Shown here: piece by piece, positions 18,164 through 27,234 of the stretch | Numbering within the stretch: position 1 is the first letter of the stretch | Layout: each line of letters begins with the position of its first letter | Made by a program: the position numbers and the translations under genes | Notes under the pieces: generated by a model | What the model saw: the letters and a program-made list of their open reading frames with translations, nothing else | The model's database searches: none | What the model was told of the DNA's origin: nothing | Assembly (NCBI RefSeq): GCF_900605495.1 | Contig: NZ_LR027602.1 | Coordinates: forward strand, 731,797 to 795,796 | Direction of reading: 5' to 3' | Source: Bacilliculturomica massiliensis | GTDB taxonomy: Bacteria; Bacillota; Clostridia; Peptostreptococcales; Anaerovoracaceae | DNA length: 64,000 nucleotides

Positions 18164-19570
18164 ATGTTCGATATGCAAAATGATGAAGTCTTAAAAATAC
18201 AGCATCTGAAGATACAGCTGCGCTGCATGACGATCTTCCGCGAGCTGCTGGAACGCCCGGTGCTCAGGCGTTTCCTGGAGCTTGCAGACAGGCTGCAGCC
18301 TGCGGGGCGCGGAGCGGACCGGGATCCGGATCAGGCAGACCGGGCCTGCGCTGCAACATGGGGCGGGGATCAGGCCGGAACTTTGGAAGCCGGCGGAACA
18401 GTGAGCTCCGAAGGAACAGCCGGCTGCGGCGGCGGAGCGCCGGCGCGGTCAGCGCTTGCCGCGGCGGCGGAGGCCTACGCGGCTTTCGTGTCGGAGCTTT
18501 ACGCTGTTTCAGACGATCTCAGCGATCATATAAGAGAGCTGGTCCTGGCAGACGAGAATCCCTATATACTGAAGAGCTGTGCCGCCGATCTGAGCGGCAG
18601 TCCCATGAAGGACAGCCTGTACCGCGATCTGCAGGCACTGCAGCGTCTCTGCAGCCTGCGTCCGGAGAACGTGAGGGAGGCGGTGTGCGCCTGTTTCTTC
18701 AATGGAGACCCCAGATCGCGTAAAGCGGTGGACGAACTGTTTTCCGCCGGATGGAATACATCGGTCTGCGATCTGAGAGCTCTGTATGAAGAGCGTTTGG
18801 CCGGACTGTTCACCAGGGGCTACGGCATGTTCGCCAAATACCATACCTTTGTGGTAAACGACGGAGAGATCGTACCTGTCAAATATCCCGACCCCCAGAC
18901 TCTGGCTCAGCTTGCGGATTATGAGCGGGAGCGGGCCCAGGTGATCAAGAATACCCAGGCGCTGCTGAAGGGAGAACCGGCCAGCAACGTGCTTCTTTAC
19001 GGCGACGCGGGAACGGGGAAAAGCTCCACCATCAAGGCCATCGCCAATGAGTACAGAGATCAGGGCCTGCGTCTCATCGAGGTCAAGAAAAATCAGCTGT
19101 ATCAGATCCCAGAACTTCTGGAGACCATCAGCAGGAATCCGCTGAAGTTTATACTGTTCATCGACGACCTGAGCTTTTCCAGCAATGACAACGACTTTGC
19201 GGCGCTGAAAGCGATCCTGGAAGGCAGCGTTACGGGGCGCAGCGGCAATCTGGCTGTCTATGCCACCAGCAACCGCCGGCATCTGGTCAAGGAGACCATG
19301 TCCGGCAGAGAAGGGGACGAGATCCATCTGAACGATACCATGCAGGAACTGATGAGCCTGTCGGCCCGTTTTGGACTGGTGGTCACGTTCTCCAAACCGG
19401 GCAAAGATGTGTATCTCAACATCGTTCGTCATCTGGCGGATGAATACGGCGTAAAACAGGACGAAGAAAAGCTGTTTCAGAAGGCCGAGGCCTTTGCCAT
19501 CCGCAGCGGAGGCAGAAGCCCGAGAGTGGCGAAGCAGTTCATCGAGTTGGTCAAAGCCGATATCCGCTGA
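18164..19570 (+). CDS. DUF815 AAA-type ATPase
   Basis: 468 residues. Walker A GDAGTGKSS and Walker B FILFIDDLSF with the arrangement of DUF815 proteins, a conserved but poorly characterised AAA+ group. Residues about 48-95 are a low-complexity insert rich in Gly, Ala and Asp between two helical N-terminal parts, and look like an expansion absent from a minimal family member. GGGAGG precedes the ATG. Its position between ilvA and ilvD appears incidental because it is on the other strand with its own promoter and terminator. Confidence 0.88.
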   Translation: MFDMQNDEVLKIQHLKIQLRCMTIFRELLERPVLRRFLELADRLQPAGRGADRDPDQADRACAATWGGDQAGTLEAGGTVSSEGTAGCGGGAPARSALAAAAEAYAAFVSELYAVSDDLSDHIRELVLADENPYILKSCAADLSGSPMKDSLYRDLQALQRLCSLRPENVREAVCACFFNGDPRSRKAVDELFSAGWNTSVCDLRALYEERLAGLFTRGYGMFAKYHTFVVNDGEIVPVKYPDPQTLAQLADYERERAQVIKNTQALLKGEPASNVLLYGDAGTGKSSTIKAIANEYRDQGLRLIEVKKNQLYQIPELLETISRNPLKFILFIDDLSFSSNDNDFAALKAILEGSVTGRSGNLAVYATSNRRHLVKETMSGREGDEIHLNDTMQELMSLSARFGLVVTFSKPGKDVYLNIVRHLADEYGVKQDEEKLFQKAEAFAIRSGGRSPRVAKQFIELVKADIR

Positions 19571-19609
19571 GATCTGCAGATATTTGCTGAAAGATCCGGT
19601 CTGGATCAG

Positions 19610-19642
19610 GCGGCGGGAATCAGATCCCGCCGCATTTTTTTT
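19610..19642 (+). terminator. Intrinsic terminator of the DUF815 gene
   Basis: GCGGCGGGA / TCCCGCCGC stem, then A and eight T. Confidence 0.9.
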
Positions 19643-19667
19643 ATGGCATAAGAAATATCGTCCGCTG

Positions 19668-21332
19668 TTATTTCAGCACTGCGCCGTCCTTCGCGGAGGA
19701 GACAAGGCGCGCATAGCGGGCCAGCCAGCCGGAGGTGATGTTGGGTTCCGGCTGTACGTAGTCCTGGCGGCGTTTTGCAAATTCTTCCGGCGTGACTCTG
19801 GCGTTGATCTTTGCCGCGGGAATGTCGATGTCGATGATGTCGCCTTCCGCGATCAGTCCGATGGCTCCGCCGTCGGCGGCTTCCGGACTCACATGGCCGA
19901 TGGAGGCGCCGCGGCTGGCTCCGCTGAAGCGTCCGTCGGTGATCAGAGCCACGGTCTTATCCAGTTTCATGCCCGCCAGCGCGCTGGTGGGATTCAGCAT
20001 TTCTCTCATGCCGGGGCCGCCCTTGGGGCCTTCGTAGCGGATGACGACCACATCGCCGTCTTTTATTTTGCCGTTGTAGATGGCGTCGATGGCTTCGTCT
20101 TCACTGTTGAAGACGCGGGCCGGACCGGAGTGGACCAGCATTTCCGGCGCGACGGCGCTTCGTTTCACCACGCAGCCGTCTTCCGCCACGTTGCCCCACA
20201 GAATGGCCAGGCCGCCGGTTTTGCTGTAAGGATCCTCCAGAGGCCGGATGGCATCCGTATTCTTTATGCATGCGCCCTGGATATTCTCGCCCACGGTCTT
20301 TCCGGTGGCGGTGATCAGGCTCTTGTCCAGAAGCCCGCCCCTGGCCAGTTCAGCCTGGACGGCGGCCACGCCGCCCGCTTCATACAGGTGCTGCATGTGA
20401 GTGGGGCCGGCCGGCGCCAGGTGGCACAGATTCGGCACCTTCGAACTCATCTCGTTGAACAGCTGCAGATCGATAGGCGCGCCCGCCTCGTTGGCGATGG
20501 CCAGCAGGTGGAGCACGCTGTTGGAGGAGCAGCCCAGGGCCATGTCGCAGGCCAGAGCGTTGCGGATGGACTTTTCATTGATGATATCCCTGGATCTGAT
20601 ATTCTTTTCGACCAGATTCATGATCGCCATGCCGGCGCGTTTGGCAAGCTGGATGCGGCCGCTGTGAACAGCGGGGATCGTGCCGTTTCCGGGAAGGGCG
20701 ATACCCAGAGCCTCGCAGAGACAGTTCATGCTGTTGGCCGTGTACATGCCGGCGCAGGAGCCGCAGCCGGGGCAGGTGTTATTCTCGAACTCTTCCAGTT
20801 CCCCGTCGTCGATAAGGCCGGCTTTTCTGGCCCCTACTGCTTCGAACATCTTGGAGAGCGTCGTGTGCTGTCCGTTGACCAGACCCGCCATCATGGGACC
20901 GCCGGAACATACCACGGTGGGAATATTCATGCGGACCGCGCCCATGACCATGCCGGGCACGATTTTGTCGCAGTTGGGGATGAGCACCAGCCCGTCGAAG
21001 GCGTGAGCCATGGTCATGGTCTCCACGCTGTCCGCGATCAGTTCGCGGCTGGCCAGACTGTATTTCATGCCCAGATGTCCCATGGCGATGCCGTCGCAGA
21101 CGCCGATGGAGGGAACTTCTATGGGGGTGCCTCCAGCCATGCGCACGCCGGCTTTTACGGCTTCCGCCACCTTGTCAAGGTGAATGTGCCCCGGAACGAT
21201 CTCGCTTTTCGCCGACACCACTCCGATGAGGGGACGGTCCAGTTCCTCCTTGGTATAGCCCATGGCGTAAAACAGACTGCGGTTGGGCGCGCGTTCCACG
21301 CCTTTGGTCACGTTATCACTTCTTCGTGTCAT
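19668..21332 (-). CDS. ilvD: Dihydroxy-acid dehydratase
   Basis: 554 residues. Cysteine ligands of the iron-sulfur cluster lie in NCDK and [19 protein letters not shown]. The C-terminal [19 protein letters not shown] is the family signature. It dehydrates 2,3-dihydroxy acids to the 2-oxo acid precursors of valine and isoleucine. GGAGGT precedes the ATG. The 149-bp gap to ilvC upstream holds a strong hairpin and may hold its own promoter. Confidence 0.98.
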   Translation of the reverse strand: MTRRSDNVTKGVERAPNRSLFYAMGYTKEELDRPLIGVVSAKSEIVPGHIHLDKVAEAVKAGVRMAGGTPIEVPSIGVCDGIAMGHLGMKYSLASRELIADSVETMTMAHAFDGLVLIPNCDKIVPGMVMGAVRMNIPTVVCSGGPMMAGLVNGQHTTLSKMFEAVGARKAGLIDDGELEEFENNTCPGCGSCAGMYTANSMNCLCEALGIALPGNGTIPAVHSGRIQLAKRAGMAIMNLVEKNIRSRDIINEKSIRNALACDMALGCSSNSVLHLLAIANEAGAPIDLQLFNEMSSKVPNLCHLAPAGPTHMQHLYEAGGVAAVQAELARGGLLDKSLITATGKTVGENIQGACIKNTDAIRPLEDPYSKTGGLAILWGNVAEDGCVVKRSAVAPEMLVHSGPARVFNSEDEAIDAIYNGKIKDGDVVVIRYEGPKGGPGMREMLNPTSALAGMKLDKTVALITDGRFSGASRGASIGHVSPEAADGGAIGLIAEGDIIDIDIPAAKINARVTPEEFAKRRQDYVQPEPNITSGWLARYARLVSSAKDGAVLK

Positions 21333-21414
21333 AGATACCTCCGTTTTCAGCGCGCGGCCCTGATCTCAAACTGAAGGGCAGGCCAGCGCGGGAAAAATTT
21401 ATTATAATTTCAGA

Positions 21415-21441
21415 ACGGACGGCTTATGAAAAGCCGTCCGT
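21415..21441 (-). terminator. Hairpin between ilvC and ilvD
   Basis: Perfect 11-bp stem ACGGACGGCTT / AAGCCGTCCGT with a 5-base loop. On the reverse strand it is followed by TCTGAAATTATAATAAATTTTT, a T-rich but not classic tract. It may partly terminate ilvC transcripts or stabilise the ilvC 3' end. A TATAAT just after it may serve as a -10 for ilvD. Confidence 0.5.
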
Positions 21442-21481
21442 GAACAGTCGCTATGTAATCTGTAAAACAGGGGATCGCGGC

Positions 21482-22477
21482 TTATTTCTTCAGCCAGCTC
21501 ATCATCTGACGCAGTTCGCCGCCGACTTTCTCCAGCGGATGCTCCGCTTCCACCTGACGGGTGGCCAGGAACTTGGCTTTTCCGCCGGATTTGAATTCCT
21601 GAATAAATTCGCTGGCAAAGACGCCTGTCTGGATCTCCTTCAGGACCTGCTTCATCTCTTTTCTGGTCTCTTCCGTGATCAGTCTGGTGCCTGTTCTGTA
21701 ATCGCCGTATTCCGCTGTGTTGGAGATGGAATATCTCATTTTGGCGAAACCGCCCTCGTTGATCAGGTCGACGATGAGCTTCATCTCATGGATACACTCA
21801 AAGTAAGCCATCTCGGGCTCATAACCGGCGGCCACCAGGGTGTCGAATCCGGCTTTCATCAGTTCGGTCACGCCGCCGCAGAGCACGCACTGCTCGCCGA
21901 ACAGGTCGGTTTCCGTCTCTTCTCTGAAGGAGGTCTCCAGAATTCCCGCCCGGCCTGCGCCGATGCCGGAAGCGTATGCCAGAGCGTAGTCCTTGGCCTT
22001 CCCGGAATGATCCTGATGCACAGCGATGAGACTGGGCACGCCTTTGCCTTCAAGATACTGGCTTCTCACAGTGTGGCCGGGTCCCTTGGGAGCCACCATG
22101 ATCACATCCAGATAGGGCGCCGGATTGATCTGCTTGAAATGGATGTTGAAGCCGTGAGCAAACATGAGAACGTCGCCTTCCTTCATGTGCTTCGCGACCT
22201 GAGTGTTGTAAATATCGGCAGCCAGCTCGTCGGGAACCAGCATCATCACTACGTCGCCTGCCTCGGCCGCTTCTTCGATCTCCATGACTTTCAGGCCTGC
22301 AGCCTCAGCTTTGGCGGTGTGGGCGGAACCCTTTCTCAGTCCGACCACTACTTCGCAGCCGCTTTCCTTCAGGTTCTGAGCGTGGGCGTGGCCCTGGCTT
22401 CCGAAGCCGAGGATCGCGATGGTTTTTCCGTCAAGTAATCCCAAGTTGCAGTCTGAGTCATAATACTTTTTGATCAT
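21482..22477 (-). CDS. ilvC: Ketol-acid reductoisomerase
   Basis: 331 residues, class I length. The nucleotide-binding loop is [13 protein letters not shown] with following GLRKGS, and [11 protein letters not shown] is conserved. The catalytic region contains the metal-binding acidic residues in ETDLFGEQ and HEMKLIVDL. It isomerises and reduces acetolactate and acetohydroxybutyrate with NADPH and magnesium. AAAGGAG precedes the ATG. It lies 240 bp after ilvN with its own promoter. Confidence 0.98.
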   Translation of the reverse strand: MIKKYYDSDCNLGLLDGKTIAILGFGSQGHAHAQNLKESGCEVVVGLRKGSAHTAKAEAAGLKVMEIEEAAEAGDVVMMLVPDELAADIYNTQVAKHMKEGDVLMFAHGFNIHFKQINPAPYLDVIMVAPKGPGHTVRSQYLEGKGVPSLIAVHQDHSGKAKDYALAYASGIGAGRAGILETSFREETETDLFGEQCVLCGGVTELMKAGFDTLVAAGYEPEMAYFECIHEMKLIVDLINEGGFAKMRYSISNTAEYGDYRTGTRLITEETRKEMKQVLKEIQTGVFASEFIQEFKSGGKAKFLATRQVEAEHPLEKVGGELRQMMSWLKK

Positions 22478-22649
22478 TTTCTTTTACTCTCCTTTTCCTT
22501 ACCGAATTTCCCGGGCCTTTCGACGGATAACGGGTTGCGTCTTTCCGGCGCCGTCCGGCGCTCTGCCTCGGCACGGGTCGCGCCCGCCGGCAGTCTGCAG
22601 AAATTCGTCTGCGCAGGAAGCGCAGATCACACTCAATAAGATATATAAA

Positions 22650-22678
22650 ATTTTAATTTAAAGCTGTTTTGTTGTCCA
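22650..22678 (-). promoter_or_regulatory. Promoter of ilvC
   Basis: On the reverse strand TGGACA, 17-bp spacer, TAAAAT. The leader of about 165 bases contains a TCTGCGC/GCGCAGA hairpin and GC-rich inverted repeats. Confidence 0.6.
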
Positions 22679-22717
22679 GAGGAAACCTGGAAAGCGCGCC
22701 GTTTTTTTACGCCGCCG

Positions 22718-23227
22718 CTACAGATTCAGGTGATAATCCACCGCGCCTCTGGAAAGGGCGGTCACGCCCGTGCGGCAGACTTCCAGGATCTCGTACTCGC
22801 CGAGAATGGTGAGGAAGCCGTCGATCTTGTTCTGTTCTCCGGTGAGTTCCAGGACCATGCTGCCCACTGACAGGTCGATGACCTTGGCCTTGTAGACATT
22901 GGCGATCTCGGTGATGACGCCGCGGTTGCTGTCGTCGGCGGCAACTTTCACGAGAAGGAGCTCGCGCATAAGGCTTTTATCCGCATCCAGTGTGAAGATG
23001 TCTTTGACCTCGATGAGCTTGCTGGTCTGAGCGATCATCTGATCCAGCATGTACTCGTCGCCGGTCATGACGACGGTGATGCGGGACAGATCCGGTATAT
23101 TTGTGATGGAAACTGTCAGCGAGTCGATATTGTACCCCCGCCGCCCTAAAAGGCTGGTAACGCGGGTCAATACGCCGGGGTGGTTATCCACCAGAATGCT
23201 GATGATCGTTTTCCGGGGTGTTGACAT
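22718..23227 (-). CDS. ilvN: Acetolactate synthase small subunit
   Basis: 169 residues. N-terminal ACT domain (ISILVDNHPGVLTRVTSLLG, then RRGYNIDSLTV) binds valine and gives feedback control, and the C-terminal domain is of the usual small-subunit length. It starts 18 bases after the ilvB stop, so both subunits are made from one transcript. Confidence 0.96.
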   Translation of the reverse strand: MSTPRKTIISILVDNHPGVLTRVTSLLGRRGYNIDSLTVSITNIPDLSRITVVMTGDEYMLDQMIAQTSKLIEVKDIFTLDADKSLMRELLLVKVAADDSNRGVITEIANVYKAKVIDLSVGSMVLELTGEQNKIDGFLTILGEYEILEVCRTGVTALSRGAVDYHLNL

Positions 23228-23245
23228 GGGAACATACCTCTCTTT

Positions 23246-24913
23246 CTAATCCATGATCGTGTCTTCGATGGTGCCGCCGGCGGGGATCATGGGAAGTACC
23301 CGTTCCTCCCGTGCGATGGTACAGTCGATCCAAACTGGTCCGTTTTCTTTCAGCGCCTTGCCGAGAGCGTCTTTGAACTCCGCCGGAGTGGCGGCGCGGA
23401 AGCCTTTTGCGCCAAACGCCTCAGCCAGTTTTGCGAAATCCGTCTTTCTCCCGGGAACCGTAGAGGAATAGCGCTTTTCGTAGAAGGCTGTCTGCCACTG
23501 GTATACCATGCCAAGAACGCTGTTGTTCATGATGATGGTGATGATAGGCAGGTTGTAGGAGACCGCCGTGGCGGCTTCGTTCAGGTTCATATGGAAGGAA
23601 CCGTCCCCTGTAATGTGCACCACGCGCTTGCCCTCGCACAGACCGAATCTGGCGCCGATGGACGCGCCGTAGCCGAAGCCCATGGTGCCCAGTCCGCCGC
23701 TGGTGATAAAGGAGCGGGGATGGCTGTGATGGAGGTACTGCGCCGCCCACATCTGATGCTGACCCACGTCGGTGACAAACACCGTGTTTTCCGGCGTCAT
23801 GCTGCAGAGCGTATCGAACAGCTGATGGGGCTTGATGACCTTTTCGCTGTCTTTCGGTTTATAGTCCGTATCCCGCCACTTCCCGATCTTTTTGATCCAC
23901 TCTTCATGGGAGGCTTCTTCCACCAGAGGAAGCAGATCGGAGAGCACGGCCTTTACGTCGCCGCCGATGCTGCAGTCCACAAGAACGTTCTTGTTGATCT
24001 CGCTGGCGTCGATGTCGATCTGAATAATGTTGGATTTCGGGGCGAAACGCTTGGGATTCAGCGCCACCCGGTCGCTGAACCGGGCGCCCACGGCAATGAC
24101 CAGATCCGCGTTGCCCACGGATTTGTTGGCGCTCTTGGAGCCGTGCATGCCCAGCATGCCGATATTCAGCGGATCGTCGTACCGGACGATACCGGCGGCC
24201 ATCATCGTGTGAGTGGCGGGAATACCCGCTTTGTGCATGAGCCTGCAGAGTTCCTCAGAGGCCTCGCTGGAGGATACGCCGCCGCCGTAGTAAATGACGG
24301 GCTGCTGAGCGCTGTTGATCAACTGCGCCGCTTTCTGCAGAGCCGCTTCATTTTTTTCATAGGGCACTCTGTCCAGCGGAAGAGGTTCGCGGGACGTAAA
24401 TTCGCATTTGGCCGCTGTGATGTCCTTCGGAATGTCCACCAGAACAGGACCCTTCCGACCGGAGTTGGCGATCTGGAAGGCTTTGCGCAGAATATCCGCC
24501 AGCTCGGTTACGTCTCTGACGAGGAAGTTGTGCTTTGTGACCGGCATGGTAATACCGGTTATGTAAATTTCCTGAAAAGAATCTTTTCCTAAAAGATTAG
24601 TGCTGACGTTGCCGGTGATGGCCACCATGGGAATACTGTCCATGTAAGCCGTGGCAATGCCGGTGACCAGATTAGTCGCGCCCGGACCGCTGGTGGCCAG
24701 GACCACGCCGGTCTTTCCCGTGGCTCTGGCATAGCCGTCGGCCGCGTGGGAAGCTCCCTGCTCATGAGCGGTCAGAACGTGTCTGATCCGATCCTTGTAG
24801 TCGTAGAGCGTATCATAGATGTTCAGGACCGCGCCTCCCGGGTAGCCGAAGATCGTATCCACACCCTGCTCCAGCAGCACTTCGGCCAAGATTTGAGAAC
24901 CTGTTAAATTCAT
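23246..24913 (-). CDS. ilvB: Acetolactate synthase large subunit
   Basis: 555 residues. The catalytic glutamate lies in TAHEQGASHAADGYAR, the thiamine-diphosphate motif is GDGSFHMNLNEA ending in IIMNN, and the FAD-binding middle domain is present. It condenses pyruvate with pyruvate or 2-oxobutyrate. ATG at 24913 is chosen because AAGGTGG lies 7 bases upstream; a GTG at 24919 is only 1 base from that site. First gene of the ilvBN transcript. Confidence 0.97.
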   Translation of the reverse strand: MNLTGSQILAEVLLEQGVDTIFGYPGGAVLNIYDTLYDYKDRIRHVLTAHEQGASHAADGYARATGKTGVVLATSGPGATNLVTGIATAYMDSIPMVAITGNVSTNLLGKDSFQEIYITGITMPVTKHNFLVRDVTELADILRKAFQIANSGRKGPVLVDIPKDITAAKCEFTSREPLPLDRVPYEKNEAALQKAAQLINSAQQPVIYYGGGVSSSEASEELCRLMHKAGIPATHTMMAAGIVRYDDPLNIGMLGMHGSKSANKSVGNADLVIAVGARFSDRVALNPKRFAPKSNIIQIDIDASEINKNVLVDCSIGGDVKAVLSDLLPLVEEASHEEWIKKIGKWRDTDYKPKDSEKVIKPHQLFDTLCSMTPENTVFVTDVGQHQMWAAQYLHHSHPRSFITSGGLGTMGFGYGASIGARFGLCEGKRVVHITGDGSFHMNLNEAATAVSYNLPIITIIMNNSVLGMVYQWQTAFYEKRYSSTVPGRKTDFAKLAEAFGAKGFRAATPAEFKDALGKALKENGPVWIDCTIAREERVLPMIPAGGTIEDTIMD

Positions 24914-25155
24914 TTTCACACCACCTTAATGTTTCAACTTGTTTGATCGGTCTCCCTGCCGGAGATGACCGGCGTCTGGAGAGTATCAGCCGCGGCCGGG
25001 TTATGGATCCGGCCGCGGCATTCAGAAGCACGAAGCGACCGGGATCACCGTTCGCTCCGGCAGAAAAACCGTTATTTTTCCTGCTTTATAGGAGACACTC
25101 CTGTTAAATTTTAAACGATTCTCTGTTTTTGCCTCTGATATTCGTCCCTTTGTTT
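24914..25155 (-). promoter_or_regulatory. Long structured leader of ilvBN
   Basis: About 240 transcribed bases lie between promoter and start codon. The most stable element is an 11-bp stem GCCGCGGCCGG / CCGGCCGCGGC (24989-24999 with 25009-25019). Weaker hairpins (GGTCTCCC.. / ..GAGATGACC, and AGGAG/CTCCT) flank it. No U-tract follows the strong stem and no T-box signature (AGGGTGGNACCGCG) is visible. In one frame the codons ATA ACG GTT TTT CTG and GTG ATC CCG GTC are rich in Ile, Val and Leu, but no start codon with a ribosome site precedes them. Confidence 0.45.
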
Positions 25156-25162
25156 GAATCTC

Positions 25163-25191
25163 ATTGTATAACTTTAAGGTTGTTATGTCAA
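25163..25191 (-). promoter_or_regulatory. Promoter of ilvBN
   Basis: Reverse strand TTGACA, 17-bp spacer, TACAAT, nearly consensus, with A-tracts immediately upstream that resemble an UP element. Confidence 0.88.
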
Positions 25192-25225
25192 ATAGTTTTT
25201 TTGATTTTTTTTTGTGCATTCACAA

Positions 25226-25247
25226 CAAATTTGAATTTGTGCACAAA
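25226..25247. promoter_or_regulatory. Overlapping palindromes upstream of the ilvBN promoter
   Basis: CAAATTTGAATTTG (25226-25239) and TTTGTGCACAAA (25236-25247) are both perfect palindromes, 35-60 bp upstream of the -35 box. They are candidates for an activator or repressor site. They do not match the CodY box as I know it. Confidence 0.4.
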
Positions 25248-25278
25248 AACAAAACAAGCCGGATTTTTACACCGGCTT
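25242..25278 (-). terminator. Terminator of the AlkD-like gene
   Basis: Reverse strand AAGCCGG / CCGGCTT stem with a 9-base loop, followed by GTTTTGTTTTTG. Confidence 0.75.
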
Positions 25279-25308
25279 TTGTAGCAAACAGACAAGCAGA
25301 TTGACAGG

Positions 25309-26445
25309 TCATCTGCGTTTCATGGAGCGGAGGCGGTCCTTTGTGGCCGCGTCTACCCGAAAAGACTCGATGGTCTTTTGGATGGCTTTGTTGTATGTGA
25401 AATCATCCAGCTCATTGCAGCCGTCGAGCAGCTCCATCGTCTTCTCCGGAAATTTGATGAAGCAGACGGAAAGGGCCCAGGCCACAGCCATTTTTACATA
25501 GTATCCTTCGTGCTTGACACTGTTCAGCAGCGTCAGGACCCTGTCGATGTACACTTCATTAATATAGTGGGCGAGCAGCATCACCACCGCGAAGCGCAGA
25601 GGAAATTCCGTCTGGGCCGGATGGTCCTGCGGGTCCTGTTCAAGGCCCAGGGCCAGGTAGGGCTGCAGGAAATCCCAGAACTCAGCCATGTGCTTTTTCG
25701 CCGCTTTGAGAGACGTGCAGAAGGTGTCGCAGACAGCCCAGTTGTCGATCAGCGGCACGAATGCCGCCGTGCGGGAAAGCAGTTCATCAAAAGGCATCTT
25801 CGCGCAGCCGATGACCAGCCCCTGAAGTAAGATCTCCTCATAATAGATCGGCGGATCAAGGTTTTCAGCGGCGGAAGGGCCGGGGTGGGTGCTGGCCTTA
25901 CTGCCGGCCCAGTTTGCATCGGAGCCGGTGGCATGGATGGAGCAGCCCGCGTCGGTGCTGGCCACATGGCCGGAGCAGTTTGTGCCGGAGCCGGGGGCAT
26001 CGCCGGAAAAGTTTGCGCCGGAGCCAGTCGCATGGCCGGAGCAGTTTGCGGCGGGGCCGGTAGCATGGCCGGAGCAGCTTGTGCCGGAACCGGTGGCATG
26101 GCCGGAAAAGTTTGCGTCGGAGTCAGTCGCTTGGCCGGAGCAGTTTGCGGCGGGGCCGGTAGCATGGCCGGAGCAGTCAGTGTCGGAGACGGCCGTATGG
26201 CCGGCCCGGCCCACGCCGGCAGCTTGCAGGTACGCCGCCCAGCCCACTGCGGTCCCGTCAGGAAATGGAAGTCCCGTCTTCGCGATCGTTTTTGCCAGTT
26301 CCCGCAGCTTAGGAACGCGTACGCCGAGTATATTTGTCTTGCCCGGCACCAGGCCGCTGTGAAATTCACGATAGGTCTTGTCCGCCAATCCCCTCAGGAT
26401 CGTACGGGTCTGGCGGCGGATGTCTTCATCTGATCTGTTATTCAT
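25309..26445 (-). CDS. AlkD-like DNA alkylation repair protein with a repeat insertion
   Basis: 378 residues. The HEAT-repeat alkylpurine glycosylase fold (PF08713 type) is recognisable in GLVPGKTNILGVRVPKLREL and, after the insert, in PPIYYEEILLQGLVIG, LIDNWAVCDTFC and VKMAVAWALSVCFIKFPE. Normal members have about 220-250 residues. Here residues about 88-186 are an insert of about nine imperfect 11-residue units (consensus CSGHATGSGAN), placed between the first helices and the core. The family flips out alkylated bases without a metal. The insert probably forms a flexible loop; its effect on activity is unknown. Confidence 0.88.
   Translation of the reverse strand: MNNRSDEDIRRQTRTILRGLADKTYREFHSGLVPGKTNILGVRVPKLRELAKTIAKTGLPFPDGTAVGWAAYLQAAGVGRAGHTAVSDTDCSGHATGPAANCSGQATDSDANFSGHATGSGTSCSGHATGPAANCSGHATGSGANFSGDAPGSGTNCSGHVASTDAGCSIHATGSDANWAGSKASTHPGPSAAENLDPPIYYEEILLQGLVIGCAKMPFDELLSRTAAFVPLIDNWAVCDTFCTSLKAAKKHMAEFWDFLQPYLALGLEQDPQDHPAQTEFPLRFAVVMLLAHYINEVYIDRVLTLLNSVKHEGYYVKMAVAWALSVCFIKFPEKTMELLDGCNELDDFTYNKAIQKTIESFRVDAATKDRLRSMKRR
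25890..26184. repeat. 33-bp minisatellite inside the AlkD-like gene
   Basis: About nine imperfect copies of a 33-bp unit (typical core GGCCGGAGCAGTTTGCGGCG). The unit length is divisible by three, so copy number change keeps the frame; both other frames and the opposite strand are open too. Units alternate between two types, CSGHATGPAAN and FSGHATGSGTS-like, suggesting duplication of dimers. Confidence 0.9.
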
Positions 26446-26515
26446 GGTTCATACCCCCCGAACAAAAGTAGTAATGGCATAGTATGTGGGCTGACGGTCT
26501 GACCGCTCCAAGCGG

Positions 26516-26722
26516 TCACTCCTCAGGACCGCTTTCCAGCGTAAAGATCTCCTCGACCGGCGTCGTCAGAAGACGGGCCAGTTTCATGGCCAGCTCCAGA
26601 GTAGGATTGTACTTGTTATTTTCGATAGCGTTGATCGTCTGGCGCGTCACATGCAGCTGGACAGCCAGATCCTCCTGACGCATCCCACGTTCTTTTCGCA
26701 GCTCTCTGATCCTATTTTTCAT
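26516..26722 (-). CDS. Small XRE-family HTH regulator
   Basis: 68 residues from ATG at 26722, almost only a helix-turn-helix (RIRELRKERGMRQEDLAVQL, TRQTINAIENNKYNPTLELA). This is the YgzD/Xre-like minimal type normally encoded beside a membrane protein it controls. An AGGTGG site precedes the ATG. It starts 7 bases after the upstream membrane protein stop, so both share the promoter at 27191-27219. Confidence 0.88.
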   Translation of the reverse strand: MKNRIRELRKERGMRQEDLAVQLHVTRQTINAIENNKYNPTLELAMKLARLLTTPVEEIFTLESGPEE

Positions 26723-26729
26723 ATGCCAC

Positions 26730-27041
26730 CTACCGGGTCGCAATGAGAAAGAGGGGGATCGCCAGCCCGGCCAGAAGAATGACGGCCAGGATCATGAGCA
26801 TGCACCGAACATCGTGTTTCCAGCCCTCGTCGTCCATCTGACGGCGGTAAAACAGAGTAGCTCCAAAATTGATCAGGTTCTGACCAATGATCGTATACAG
26901 AGGAAGCTGCCAGTTACCTCCGGTAAAACAGGAATAACCCGCCCAGGCGGCTAAAACCAGAAGCGTGAACAGATACGACCAACGCATGCTCTTCAGCGAA
27001 ATATCCATCTCCATCTCGTCCATCCTGCGTATAAATTTCAT
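26730..27041 (-). CDS. Small three-helix membrane protein paired with the HTH gene
   Basis: 103 residues from the ATG at 27041, which follows a GGGGGG ribosome site. Hydrophobic stretches at about residues 22-42, 46-64 and 81-101. An acidic-rich N-terminus (RRMDEMEMDIS) faces the cytosol. The family is not named with confidence. Pairs of a small XRE regulator and a small membrane protein are frequent in Firmicutes and usually autoregulated. Confidence 0.75.
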   Translation of the reverse strand: MKFIRRMDEMEMDISLKSMRWSYLFTLLVLAAWAGYSCFTGGNWQLPLYTIIGQNLINFGATLFYRRQMDDEGWKHDVRCMLMILAVILLAGLAIPLFLIATR

Positions 27042-27164
27042 GTGAAATCCCCCCTTATATGAAGTTTCCATCAGAATATGATCCGCCCTGCGCGCTCACT
27101 TTCACAGAGCGAACTTTTTGAAAGATACGGAAATATCAGCGGACAATACTTCCTGTACTGCAAG

Positions 27165-27234
27165 AAATGTAAAACGTTCTTTACATTTGCATTTTACTGC
27201 GGGGCCTGCGCAATGTCAAGAACATTTTACATTT
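27165..27234. promoter_or_regulatory. Promoter with repeated TTTACATTT operator
   Basis: Reverse-strand promoter TTGACA (27214-27219), 17-bp spacer, TAAAAT (27191-27196). Just downstream, over the expected start of transcription, AAATGTAAA (27165-27173) and TTTACATTT (27180-27188) form a perfect 9-bp inverted repeat with a 6-bp spacer. A further TTTACATTT lies at 27226-27234 beside the -35 box. The layout fits autorepression by the HTH protein encoded in this operon. Confidence 0.75.

Noticed and set aside
19494-21374. 626-codon forward frame opposite ilvD
   Set aside because: Mirror image of ilvD; no ribosome site and composition typical of antisense translation.
23591-24592. 333-codon forward frame opposite ilvB
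   Set aside because: Shadow of ilvB, no recognisable domain.
24914-25155. T-box riboswitch in the ilvBN leader
   Set aside because: The conserved T-box sequence and the specifier-loop arrangement are not visible.
25022-25219. 65-codon reverse frame upstream of ilvB as a gene or leader peptide
   Set aside because: Its start codon lies upstream of the mapped-looking promoter, so the full frame cannot be translated from that transcript, and no internal start has a ribosome site.
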